A DNA stretch of 14,250 nucleotides from NCBI GenBank assembly GCA_031280705.1, contig JAITGJ010000087.1:1-14250 (forward strand). The letters are read 5' to 3'. Source of the stretch: Spirochaetaceae bacterium. Lineage in GTDB: Bacteria; Spirochaetota; Spirochaetia; Treponematales; Breznakiellaceae. How positions within the stretch are numbered: position 1 is the first letter of the stretch; each line of letters starts with the position of its first letter. Of this stretch, positions 1-8,275 are shown one piece after another. Both the position numbers and the translations under genes were made by a program. The notes below the pieces were generated by a model, which saw only the letters and a list, made by a program, of their open reading frames with translations, made no database searches and was not told the origin of the DNA.

Positions 1-972
1 AGCGGCCTGATGCCCGGCCAAAAAATAGAATTACTGCTGCCGCCGGGCATTTACGGCGTGCGGGTGTTTAACCCGTCCGGGGACGGCTCAACGGCAAACC
101 TCTGGTACGGGCGGGATCAGTCGTGGTTTTATGATCTTCATATCGCCAAGGAAGCGCCCACCCGCACCATCGACCTTTTGTGGAAGTGGCCGGGCGTTGC
201 CATCCTGAATGACGATCTTACGCGCGACATGACGTTCCTCACGGTAACGGACCGGAGCCTGACGAATAAATTTATAACCACCGGTTTTGGAAAAAACAGG
301 AATTTACATGACTTTATTTATGGGGCCAATGGCGGCGACTTCGGACAGTACCAGGTGGTGGACCACCTCTGGTATTTTTACTGGGAAAGCCAGCCGCAGA
401 TGCACCCGGCCCCGGACAATCCCACCCATACTTTGCTGCAGCATTACTACACCGACTGGCATGAACAGAATACTGGCACCACCTCCTGGATGTGGCCCCG
501 GCGCATGGATTCTAACGGATTCCTGCACTGGTTCGACAGCACCATTGATACCACGCTTGCCGGTTTCCCTGACGGCAATCATGGGCCGGTGGCCAAACAG
601 CATGGCTACTACACCCTGATTCTGACCCTGGAGGCAAAAACGCTTGCCTCGAACGGTTTTAGCTATACATTCCGGGGGATAACGCCTTCCAATGATCCGC
701 CCGTTGATCCGCAAAACCCCAGCAATCAGGGAACGGGTTTTGCCTTTTTGGACGCGCTGTATACCGGCGTTCACGGGCCGGGGTACAACAATCCCTTCCC
801 GGATTCCAATTACCGCATCCGGCGCTATGGGGTGGGTTCCATCTATATCGGGCAGTGGACCGATACAGACGGCGGCATCGCCAACACCGGCGAGTTACGC
901 CCCGGACAGGACGGCTACCAGGAGGGGAAGAGCCGCATCAGGGTGCGGATTCGCTTTAAGCGGGTTCCGTAA
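1..972 (+). CDS. Unrecognised tryptophan-rich protein, 5'-truncated by the window edge
   Basis: The reading frame is open from base 1 (codons AGC GGC CTG precede the first ATG at 10) to a TAA at 970-972, so the start most likely lies outside the window. No ribosome-binding site can be seen before the ATG at 10, which is probably an internal methionine. I do not recognise the family. The visible 320 residues are rich in aromatics: 11 tryptophans, including LLWKW, LWYFYW and SWMW clusters, plus many His, Gly and Asn. No membrane segment is evident. The C-terminus is basic with alternating residues (RIRVRIRFKRVP), which suggests a final beta strand. The composition suits an extracytoplasmic beta-rich protein, perhaps a carbohydrate-contacting or surface protein, but that is inference. 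It converges on the M16 peptidase gene. Confidence is high that it is a gene and low on any function. Confidence 0.8.
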   Translation, partial: SGLMPGQKIELLLPPGIYGVRVFNPSGDGSTANLWYGRDQSWFYDLHIAKEAPTRTIDLLWKWPGVAILNDDLTRDMTFLTVTDRSLTNKFITTGFGKNRNLHDFIYGANGGDFGQYQVVDHLWYFYWESQPQMHPAPDNPTHTLLQHYYTDWHEQNTGTTSWMWPRRMDSNGFLHWFDSTIDTTLAGFPDGNHGPVAKQHGYYTLILTLEAKTLASNGFSYTFRGITPSNDPPVDPQNPSNQGTGFAFLDALYTGVHGPGYNNPFPDSNYRIRRYGVGSIYIGQWTDTDGGIANTGELRPGQDGYQEGKSRIRVRIRFKRVP

Positions 973-975
973 TGT

Positions 976-1000
976 GCTCAAACCGCGTAGCGGGTTGAGC
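976..1000. repeat. Hairpin A: 11-bp arms, GTA loop
   Basis: The arm GCTCAAACCGC (976-986) pairs with GCGGGTTGAGC (990-1000) with a single mismatch around a GTA loop (987-989). It starts 3 bp after the stop of the upstream plus-strand gene and may terminate that transcript, but no T-run follows immediately. Confidence 0.75.
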
Positions 1001-1001
1001 T

Positions 1002-1030
1002 TGGGGTTTGCGGCGTAGCCGCAAACCCCA
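1002..1030. repeat. Hairpin B: perfect 13-bp arms, GTA loop
   Basis: TGGGGTTTGCGGC (1002-1014) and GCCGCAAACCCCA (1018-1030) are exact reverse complements around GTA (1015-1017). It follows hairpin A by one base and has the same loop. It could be a bidirectional terminator between the convergent genes or a member of a dispersed palindrome family. Confidence 0.8.
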
Positions 1031-1044
1031 GGATGGTACTCAGC

Positions 1045-1080
1045 CGCCTTCCAATCCGCCGCCGTGCGGATTGGAAGGCG
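1045..1080. terminator. Hairpin C: perfect 15-bp arms, possible bidirectional terminator
   Basis: CGCCTTCCAATCCGC (1045-1059) and GCGGATTGGAAGGCG (1066-1080) are exact reverse complements with a 6-base loop. It lies 60 bp beyond the stop of the minus-strand M16 gene and 72 bp beyond the plus-strand gene. A terminator role for convergent transcripts is plausible from position and stability, but neither side has the U-tract of a classical intrinsic terminator. Confidence 0.5.
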
Positions 1081-1139
1081 GGGGCTCTGCGTGAAAGGGG
1101 CCATGCGGGAGGCGGATTGTTATGCGGCGCCCGCCGTCC

Positions 1140-4034
1140 CTACCGGTTCGTTTCAGGGTAGAGGATCATCCGCAGCGGGCCGCGCGGCAGTAACGCCCGG
1201 CAGAAGTTCTGTACATCCGCCTGCCGCACCGCATCATAGCGGCCCGGCAGGCTGTGCAGATATTCCAGCGGCATATCAAGCGTAGCGCGCAGCGTGGCGT
1301 AATTCTGGCTGATAAAGTAATTGCTCTGCATGGATTCTTCCCAGCCCTTTTTCAGCGCGTCCACTGCTTTGGCAAAGTTGCCGGGATCGATTTGTCCCCG
1401 GGCAATTTTTTCAAACTCCCGGATAACCGCGTCGCTCAGTTCCACGGCCCGGCCGGGATCGCACGCAAAGCTGCTTTGCAGAATCGCTTCTCCCGGCGGC
1501 GGCACGGAGGAAATGGCCGCCGATGCGCCGATGGAATACACGCCGCCGAGTTTTTCGCGGATTTCATCGATTAAAACAATGTCAAGGTATTCGCTCAGTA
1601 CCGCGGCCGCCGTGTATGCTTCCGGCGTCCAGGACTGCGGCATGAACCAGCACAAAACTACCGTACTTTTTTCTTCCCGGCCACGGTAGAATTGGTGTTC
1701 CGCCTTTCCGGGACGCGCAATACCCGGATTGGGCCAGGCGTTCCAGGCGGCGGTTCCGGCAGGAATTGAGGCAAGCCATGTTTCAAGATACGGCGCGATA
1801 AATTCCACGTCCACATTTCCGGTAAACACAAACGTATAATCGGCGGGATTTGCGGCTCGCTTTATAAAACGCGCCGCCGCGTCAATACTGATGCCGTTTA
1901 TATCTTCCATGGTCATGGGCCGGATCCATGGATTGTTCCCGTAAACGATGCGCGTTACTTCATCGGAAAAGTACTGATCGGGATTTTCATTCCGCCGCGC
2001 AAGCTGCGTCCGGTATTGATCGGCAACGACCCGCACGGCATCGTTGTCGATCCGCGGTTCCGTAAAGCCCAGGTAGAGCAGTTCAAACAGGGTGCGAATG
2101 TCTTCCCGCGTGCTCGACCCCTGGAACCCCCGGCTCAGACGGGAAGTCCAGAACGAGAGTGAAACCTGTTTTTCCGCGAGGCGTTCGGCAAGTTCCGCGC
2201 GCCGGTACGGCCCAAGTCCGGACGCCTGCGCCAGTTCCGGCGCGAGGTATGCGGACCAGGCTTCTTCCGGCGGAACGGAGGCGCTTCCGCCCCGGCTGAC
2301 GGCGTAAAGAACAATTTCGTTGTTTTTGTTGGCGGTCGTTTTGACAATAACGGAAGCGCCGTTGCTCAGCGTGATGATGTGCGCGCCGCTTGCGTTGTCG
2401 GTTTGTACCGAAACAATACTCCCCGCGCCGGGTTCACCGGCAACAAGGTCTCCCTTCGAGGCATATTCCGCCGGGCGGGCGATCCGCGCGCGGGAGGACG
2501 CCGCGATAATTTCACGCACTTCCGCTTCCGCCGGAAGCGCTTCGGCCTCCGCTTCCGGCGCGATAATGGTCAGGGTCAGATCACCGGTTTTGAAAAAAGA
2601 ACGGGCCATTGCGGCAAGATCCCGCGCGGTAATTCCGGGGAGTAGTGATTCTACCGTTTCAAGTTCCCACGCAATATCCGGCATGGAAATATCACGCAGA
2701 AAATGGGACGTAAAGCGCGAAATATAGGACGCGGATTCCTGCCGGTCCCGCTCGGAAAGCTGCTGCCTGAAATTGGAAATCAGCGCGCGTTTTGCCGTCT
2801 CAATTTCCGGCGCGGTAAAGCCGTAGCGGAATATGGATTCCTTTTCGCGGAGGATCGCGCGGAGGCTTTCCCGCGCGGAACCGGGCTTGGCAACGGCGGC
2901 CATCACATAAAACCGTCCGGTCCCGCCGAATCGTTCCTCCCATGCGCCCGCGCTGGCATAGGGCGTATCGGGATTGTCGGCGGTTTCGTCAAAACGCCGG
3001 GAAATAATTTGCTCGATGAGGCCGCGCATAATGTCATTCCGGTAGGATGCAAGGTCCGTTCCCCGCGCGGCGCTTTCCAGTTTGTAATATGCGTCAATGC
3101 GCGTGTAGGAATACTCAGGATCCGTAATGATGGCGACATGGGTATTGTTTTTTACCGGCGGAGGCAGTTCCGTATTGGGAAGCGCGGGCGGGGGAACAGC
3201 CGGTTCCGGCGCGGTAAAATGCGCGGCCAGGCTTTGTTCCAGTGCTTCATCATCAAAATCACCCACCAGAATTATTGCCATGTTGTCGGGGCGGTACCAT
3301 TTCCGGTAAAAATTGACAAGCTGTTCCGCCGGCGCGTTCTGGATAATTTCGGGAAGGCCAATGGGCCGCCGCTGTGGATATATCGAACCGCGCAGGATTG
3401 CCTGAAGAAGCTGCCGGGAAACGCGCTCGCCCGCGCCCAGGCGCGTGCGGTATTCTTCCAGAATGATGCTGCGCTCGGCGTCAACTTCTTCCGGATCAAA
3501 TGTCATGGCATGTGACCAGTCGTCAAGGATGGCAAGCGCCCGCGCGGGTACGCGCTTGATTCCTGTTGCCGCATCCGTTTCAACGGGTGTTTCCAGGCTG
3601 TACACCGTTTCATCAAAGTATGTGTACGCATTGAGGTGCGCCCCAAAACGCATCCCCAGGGAGCGCAGATAGTCGCGCAGCTGCGCCTGCGGAAAGCGCG
3701 CGGTGCCGTTGAACCCCATGTGTTCCACAAAATGCGCAAGTCCCTGTTCGCTGTCTTCCTCCATGACCGAACCGGCCCTGACCGCGAGGGCGAGAAAGGC
3801 GCGATTTTCCGGTTTGCTGTTTTTCAAAATATAGTACGATAGGCCGTTGGGCAGCGTTCCGCTGCGGGCTTCGTGCATAAACGGGATCGCGTCTCCCGCC
3901 CGTCCCGTACCGTAGCGGCCTGGACCGGAAGCACAGGAATACAATACCGAAATTGTTATCAGTACCAAAAAGAATAAAAATGCCGGAACCGGCATGCCGG
4001 TCCGGTTTCTCCGGCGGCGTAAAGTTGTGTTCAT
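1140..4034 (-). CDS. M16-family zinc peptidase, lipoprotein (PqqL/insulinase-like)
   Basis: The 964-residue protein has the M16 inverted zinc motif HFVEH at residues 101-105 (His101, His105 as ligands, Glu104 catalytic). The likely third ligand is Glu187 in the VDAER stretch. The length and a second, non-catalytic half containing REKLGGVYSI near the C-terminus match two-halved M16 peptidases such as E. coli PqqL. The N-terminus is Arg-rich, then hydrophobic, ending in the lipobox LYSC (Cys34), so it should be a lipid-anchored extracytoplasmic peptidase degrading peptides; its substrate is unknown. The ATG at 4034 has GGAGG (4036-4040) only one base upstream, an unusually short spacing. The next Met (residue 14) lacks a good site and would lose the basic N-region, so I keep 4034. 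It lies 21 bp after the transglutaminase-TPR gene, most likely co-transcribed. The family call is firm; a PqqL orthology claim is not. Confidence 0.93.
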   Translation of the reverse strand: MNTTLRRRRNRTGMPVPAFLFFLVLITISVLYSCASGPGRYGTGRAGDAIPFMHEARSGTLPNGLSYYILKNSKPENRAFLALAVRAGSVMEEDSEQGLAHFVEHMGFNGTARFPQAQLRDYLRSLGMRFGAHLNAYTYFDETVYSLETPVETDAATGIKRVPARALAILDDWSHAMTFDPEEVDAERSIILEEYRTRLGAGERVSRQLLQAILRGSIYPQRRPIGLPEIIQNAPAEQLVNFYRKWYRPDNMAIILVGDFDDEALEQSLAAHFTAPEPAVPPPALPNTELPPPVKNNTHVAIITDPEYSYTRIDAYYKLESAARGTDLASYRNDIMRGLIEQIISRRFDETADNPDTPYASAGAWEERFGGTGRFYVMAAVAKPGSARESLRAILREKESIFRYGFTAPEIETAKRALISNFRQQLSERDRQESASYISRFTSHFLRDISMPDIAWELETVESLLPGITARDLAAMARSFFKTGDLTLTIIAPEAEAEALPAEAEVREIIAASSRARIARPAEYASKGDLVAGEPGAGSIVSVQTDNASGAHIITLSNGASVIVKTTANKNNEIVLYAVSRGGSASVPPEEAWSAYLAPELAQASGLGPYRRAELAERLAEKQVSLSFWTSRLSRGFQGSSTREDIRTLFELLYLGFTEPRIDNDAVRVVADQYRTQLARRNENPDQYFSDEVTRIVYGNNPWIRPMTMEDINGISIDAAARFIKRAANPADYTFVFTGNVDVEFIAPYLETWLASIPAGTAAWNAWPNPGIARPGKAEHQFYRGREEKSTVVLCWFMPQSWTPEAYTAAAVLSEYLDIVLIDEIREKLGGVYSIGASAAISSVPPPGEAILQSSFACDPGRAVELSDAVIREFEKIARGQIDPGNFAKAVDALKKGWEESMQSNYFISQNYATLRATLDMPLEYLHSLPGRYDAVRQADVQNFCRALLPRGPLRMILYPETNR

Positions 4035-4055
4035 GCCTCCAGTATACGCGGTTTT

Positions 4056-7000
4056 TTAGAAGCCGGTAAAGGCGGTATTTTCGAGGACTCCGGCAAAAGC
4101 GGCAAGATCTTTGCGGGAAAGCGAGGGCAGCGGAATAATTTCCCGGAAAACGGGCCGCCCCCGTCCCCGGTCGTAAAGTTCGCAGAGGGCCTCGTTTCCG
4201 GTAAGGGTGATGACCAGACTGAAGCGGGCGCCGCCGCTTTCAGGGGCGGCCCCGCCCGGAAAACCGGAGGCGGGCCGGGCTTCCTCAAAGCCCATGCGCG
4301 TGAGCGTTTGTTTGACGCGCCGCACCGCACGGGGGGAAGCCGGACGGGTTCCTTCGGCAACGGCAATTTCCACCGGCAGGCGGAGCCCGTACTGGCGAAG
4401 GCCGCCCCGGTTCAGTGCGTAGAGCCGTTCCGCCGCGTCCTCCCGTTCCGCCCGGTGCTTTGTCCCCCGAAGGAGGCGGCAGAGTTCCACGAGGCTCTCC
4501 GCAATCATGTCCTTTTCCCATACGGGATCGTAGGCGCCGGCGGCGCGGCGGAGCAGCGCGGCCTTTTGGGTAAGCACGCCTTCTTCCGCGTCATAGGCCG
4601 CGCGGGAACGGGGAATGATCGGCGTCTCAAAGCGGCGGGCGTTTTCAAGATAGTTCCGCGCCCTCAAGGGGTACGACGAGAAAGCATGGTAGTATTCCGT
4701 CTGCGCGTCCAGTCCCGCTTCGCCATAAAAAACAGAATTACTGCTTTCTTCCCCCGCGCCGTAGGCCCGCGCGGCAAGGAGGCTGTACTTTTTGAAAAGG
4801 AACCGGCGGGACGCCGCCCTGAACCGGTAGCGCCACCGGCGGAAAAATCCCCGGAGCGAAGAGAGGAAACCGGCGTGTACCCTGAAACGCTCCGCGTGGT
4901 AAAGCCCCCGGTAGGCTTCGTACAGAATTTCGTACAGATCCCGCCGGTACCGGGCGGGATCGATGCCGTAGTTGAGCATCCAGGAATGCTCCGTTGACGC
5001 AAGACATTCTTCCGCGTACCGGCGGCTTTCTTCGAGCCGCCCGGCAAGACGGAATGCCAGGGCCAGGTTCATTTTGGAAAGCGGTGAGGTATCGTTTTCC
5101 CAGGCGTTTTGGTAATCTGCAAACGCTTTGGGAAAATCAAGCTGGCGCAGGTACAGTTCTCCCCGTGCGAGGCGTCCTGAGGAATTGGCTTCCGAGGCGA
5201 GGGAAGCGTTGGTGTGTTCAAAAGCATTGGCGTAGTAATAGTACCTGCTTTCCAGTATGGAAAGATTGTAGTGTGCCACCGAAGCAAAACTCCGCGCGTT
5301 GACCCGCTCTGCCTCCGCTATTGCTTTAAGGTACCATGCCTTCGAGTCGTCATAGCGGAACATGCCGGAATAAATCGTGCCCAGCGTCATGCAGAAATTC
5401 CGCTCCGGCCCCAGCGCTTCCACCGCGGCAAGGAGAAGCCGCTCACCGTCATTCAGGCGGTGCAGTTTGTAGTACATAAATCCAAGGCTGTCGATAGCTT
5501 CCCGGTTCAGGGGATCGATCCCCAGCGCCTTTTCAAGATATGAAGCGGAAACCGTATTCATGTTGAGATAGCCCGCGGTGCGCGAAAGACGAATGCAGAT
5601 ATCCGCGTCCGGGGGAAGAAAGGGTTCCGCCTTCCGGTATGCTTCCCAGGCAAGGGCGTAGAGGCGCCGTGAATAGTACAGGGACCCCAATTCCCAGGGA
5701 AAGCGGAAATCATCCGGGTACTGTTCCGCGCCGCGCGACAGTAATTCTATCGCGCGTTCCCATCGTTCGTTTTGTTCCGCTTCAAACGCGCCGGCAAGGA
5801 GGCTTTCCGCGGGCGGCGGTTCTTCTGCGTGCGCGGGAAATGGCGCAAGGAGCAGGAAAATAACCGCGAGCGCGCCGCCCGTTATGGAAGCGCGTTTTTT
5901 CCCGCGCGCCTCCCCTCCGGCGCCGGCGTTGTTTTTATCACGATTTTTCCGGGACGGGGGCAGAACCAGCGCGAGGGGCGGGCAAAGCCACGCGAGGATG
6001 CGGCGCGGAAGGGAAATCCGGCTGCGAAACGCGGCGTCAAAGGCGCGGTAGCGTTCCCGCGCGGTTTCCGCGCCGCCGTATTCCCGCGCATAACGGGCCC
6101 GCGCCGCTTCCTGGTACAGGGCGTACAGTCCCATGCCAAGCTCCCGGTCCAGGCGGCCCGTCCATTCAAAGGGCGCTTCGTTTTGTCCGGGTCCTTCTCC
6201 CGCAAGGGCAAGCCGTCTCCGCGCCTGTTTCCACAGGGCCGCTGTTTTTTTTCGCCCGGTCTTCCCCGCGTAAAATGCGAGGAGCGGTCCCGCGCGCAGA
6301 AACAGAAATGCCATTACGGTGATTACGAGGAGGAGCGGCAGGGACGCGCGGCGCATAAAGCGGACCGCTTCCCGGGAAATACGCGCGGGCCGCGTTCCCG
6401 CCGCGTCTTCGCCTTCCTTTTCGCGGAGACGGACGCGGTTTTCCAGTATTTCCCGCATGAGCCGCCCGAAAAGGTCCTGATCCACTCCCCGTGAAAAAAC
6501 AAATTCTTCCCCCGCCGCCGGTTCCGCCGTGGTAGGATCGTAATCGATCCAGCCGTAACGGGGATAATAAACTTCTACCCACGCGTGGGCCATGTCTGAA
6601 CGTATGGGGTAGTAACCGAATGTATTCTGCTCCGCGTCAATGTAAAATCCCACCGCGACCCGGCAGGGAATTCCTGTTGAGCGCAGCATCAGGGCAAAGG
6701 CAAACGCAAAGTAGGAACAGTACCCTTTTTTCGAGGTGAACAAAAAATGCGAAAGTTGATCGCCGTCGGCGGCGGCGCCGGGCTTGAGGCTGTAGCGGTA
6801 CTCGCCATAGCAAAGGTAGTTGTAGATATTCTGCGCCATCCGCCAGTAGGAAGTTTCTTCTTGGACCAGGCTACGCGCAAGGGCCGCGATGCGCGGCGGC
6901 GCGGCATGCGCCGTATAATGCGTGAATGTTTCCTCCGTCATGCCGAGGCTGGCGGCGGAAAAAAGCGGGCCGTCCGTGTCCGTCCGCGCGGGCCGGTCCA

Positions 7001-8150
7001 GGCGCGGCGCGGCATCCATCAGCTCAAAAGGACCGGCAACAGAAGCAATGCTGTTGACCGCGTAGGCGGACGTAAACGAAGACGCGTCCCAGCTTTCAAA
7101 GGGAATAATTTCCGCCGGCTGGTTCATGCCGATAAACGCGGAAGCGTCAAAATTGACAAAGTAGTATTCCTGTTCGACAATCCGCGCGTTTTCCCGGGCG
7201 GGCACGTCAAGCGCGGTACGGCGGGAAGGAACGCGCGGCGGATGCACCGGATCGTCAATTTCCGGAAGCCGGTAGAATCCCTGTTTTTGATTGTAACCTG
7301 AAAGTACAAAACGCCTTGTGTAGGCGCCCGCATCGCCGTGCTCCGCGCGGAGGATAAAGGCGAGATCGTCATTCATGGTGATTTCGCTTTCCAGGCGCAG
7401 TATTTGCGAAAAATCAAACTGGAAAAGATTGGGCTGAAGGAGGCCGCCGCCCCGGCTTACCGCCCGCTCCTGTGAGGGCTGTATGACCAGGAGGCCGCCC
7501 GCGAGCGCCAGCAAAAAAAGCGCGGCGCATCCCCCGGCAATTTCGCCCCGGCGGAGCCGTACTGCCGCCGGGAGGGAAAGGACCAGCGCGGCAAGCTGCA
7601 TGAGAAAAGCGGCCTCAAGAACCGCGATGAGGAGCGCCGGCCAGCGCCAGGCTTCAAGATCGCCTGAACGGGTTAACAGAAAAATGACAAAAAGCATCAC
7701 CCAGGAAACAGCAATATCGAAACGAAGAAAACGCCGTGAACGGGCGGAAAAGTAGGTGGACGCGGCGGCCCAGTAGAAGGGAAGCAGCGAAACAAAATAA
7801 TTCCGGTCCAGGTTTAAAAGAAGTGAATCCCAGGCGATCATTGCCGCCAGCCGGTCCCCCGCAAAGAGGCGGGGCAGGGCAAGGAAAATGCGCGCCGCCC
7901 AGGGGATGAGGGCGATGGCAAGGAGCGCCTCGCCCGGCTTCATGCTGCGCCGTTCCCCGCGCGCGCCGTGTCCCCGCGATGCAAACAGGAATCCCGCCAA
8001 AAAAGCGATGACAAGCGAAGCCGCGTACACCGGCGTATCGGCAAGGTCCCCGGCGATCAGGCATAACTGCCAGAGGATAAGGAACAGCGGGAGAGAACGG
8101 AAGAAAAGCGCGGGAAGCGGTACGGAGGACCTCATACGGCAGGGTATCAT
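4056..8150 (-). CDS. TgpA-like membrane transglutaminase fused to a TPR protein
   Basis: With the start at 8150 the protein has 1364 residues. Residues 14-224 hold about seven hydrophobic segments. An extracytoplasmic part follows with a transglutaminase-like core: Cys478 in KKGYCSYF, His522 in AHAWVEVY and Asp538 in YDPT form the expected triad. A further membrane segment (about 604-628) and a DUF4129-like cytoplasmic stretch complete the TgpA plan. Then comes a Lys/Arg-rich stretch and a signal-peptide-like segment (754-775) ending AHA before EE, followed by TPR-type helical repeats (about 780-1080 and probably beyond) and a C-terminal domain I cannot name. The frame opens at 8246, but that ATG sits inside the hairpin after hsp20. 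ATGs at 8150 and 8135 are better, though neither has a clear Shine-Dalgarno. TgpA proteins are usually about half this length and sit beside MoxR and DUF58 genes, absent here. It heads a pair with the M16 peptidase, suggesting envelope peptide or crosslink processing (inference). Confidence 0.9.
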   Translation of the reverse strand: MIPCRMRSSVPLPALFFRSLPLFLILWQLCLIAGDLADTPVYAASLVIAFLAGFLFASRGHGARGERRSMKPGEALLAIALIPWAARIFLALPRLFAGDRLAAMIAWDSLLLNLDRNYFVSLLPFYWAAASTYFSARSRRFLRFDIAVSWVMLFVIFLLTRSGDLEAWRWPALLIAVLEAAFLMQLAALVLSLPAAVRLRRGEIAGGCAALFLLALAGGLLVIQPSQERAVSRGGGLLQPNLFQFDFSQILRLESEITMNDDLAFILRAEHGDAGAYTRRFVLSGYNQKQGFYRLPEIDDPVHPPRVPSRRTALDVPARENARIVEQEYYFVNFDASAFIGMNQPAEIIPFESWDASSFTSAYAVNSIASVAGPFELMDAAPRLDRPARTDTDGPLFSAASLGMTEETFTHYTAHAAPPRIAALARSLVQEETSYWRMAQNIYNYLCYGEYRYSLKPGAAADGDQLSHFLFTSKKGYCSYFAFAFALMLRSTGIPCRVAVGFYIDAEQNTFGYYPIRSDMAHAWVEVYYPRYGWIDYDPTTAEPAAGEEFVFSRGVDQDLFGRLMREILENRVRLREKEGEDAAGTRPARISREAVRFMRRASLPLLLVITVMAFLFLRAGPLLAFYAGKTGRKKTAALWKQARRRLALAGEGPGQNEAPFEWTGRLDRELGMGLYALYQEAARARYAREYGGAETARERYRAFDAAFRSRISLPRRILAWLCPPLALVLPPSRKNRDKNNAGAGGEARGKKRASITGGALAVIFLLLAPFPAHAEEPPPAESLLAGAFEAEQNERWERAIELLSRGAEQYPDDFRFPWELGSLYYSRRLYALAWEAYRKAEPFLPPDADICIRLSRTAGYLNMNTVSASYLEKALGIDPLNREAIDSLGFMYYKLHRLNDGERLLLAAVEALGPERNFCMTLGTIYSGMFRYDDSKAWYLKAIAEAERVNARSFASVAHYNLSILESRYYYYANAFEHTNASLASEANSSGRLARGELYLRQLDFPKAFADYQNAWENDTSPLSKMNLALAFRLAGRLEESRRYAEECLASTEHSWMLNYGIDPARYRRDLYEILYEAYRGLYHAERFRVHAGFLSSLRGFFRRWRYRFRAASRRFLFKKYSLLAARAYGAGEESSNSVFYGEAGLDAQTEYYHAFSSYPLRARNYLENARRFETPIIPRSRAAYDAEEGVLTQKAALLRRAAGAYDPVWEKDMIAESLVELCRLLRGTKHRAEREDAAERLYALNRGGLRQYGLRLPVEIAVAEGTRPASPRAVRRVKQTLTRMGFEEARPASGFPGGAAPESGGARFSLVITLTGNEALCELYDRGRGRPVFREIIPLPSLSRKDLAAFAGVLENTAFTGF
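5826..5891 (-). other. Internal signal-peptide-like segment at the fusion junction
   Basis: In frame inside the transglutaminase-TPR gene, basic residues (GKKR) are followed by a hydrophobic core and the motif PFPAHA before EEPPPAE, which reads as a type I signal peptidase site. This marks the boundary between the membrane enzyme and the TPR part and places the TPRs outside the cytoplasmic membrane. There is no ATG, GTG or TTG here that could start a separate protein. Confidence 0.6.
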
Positions 8151-8180
8151 AAAAGGAAAGGCCAAAAAAGCCCGGTCTCG

Positions 8181-8209
8181 CGGTGTATGCCGCAAAGCGC
8201 CATACACCG
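8181..8209 (-). terminator. Second hairpin downstream of hsp20, possible terminator or attenuator
   Basis: CGGTGTATG (8181-8189) and CATACACCG (8201-8209) are exact reverse complements. A further 3 bp (8191-8193 with 8197-8199) form inside one mismatch around an AAA/TTT loop. On the minus strand a T6 run follows about 10 bases later. It lies between hsp20 and the transglutaminase gene, 31 bp before the latter's ATG at 8150, so it could limit read-through. Confidence 0.5.
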
Positions 8210-8234
8210 TGAAGGCAAGCCGCAAAAGCCAGGA

Positions 8235-8271
8235 CCGGCTGCGCACAGCGCCGTGAGGTGTGCGCAGCCGG
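8235..8271 (-). terminator. Hairpin directly after hsp20, probable terminator
   Basis: CCGGCTGCGCACA (8235-8247) and TGTGCGCAGCCGG (8259-8271) pair perfectly over 13 bp with an 11-base loop. The stem begins 4 bases after the hsp20 stop codon (8276-8278), the normal place for a terminator. Only a TTTT appears a few bases further on, so efficiency is uncertain. Confidence 0.6.
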
Positions 8272-8275
8272 CGCG

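Noticed and set aside
2703..3515. 270-codon open frame on the plus strand
   Set aside because: It lies wholly opposite the M16 peptidase gene, whose protein is clearly real; the frame's product is Arg/Gly-rich with no motif, a GC-driven antisense artefact.
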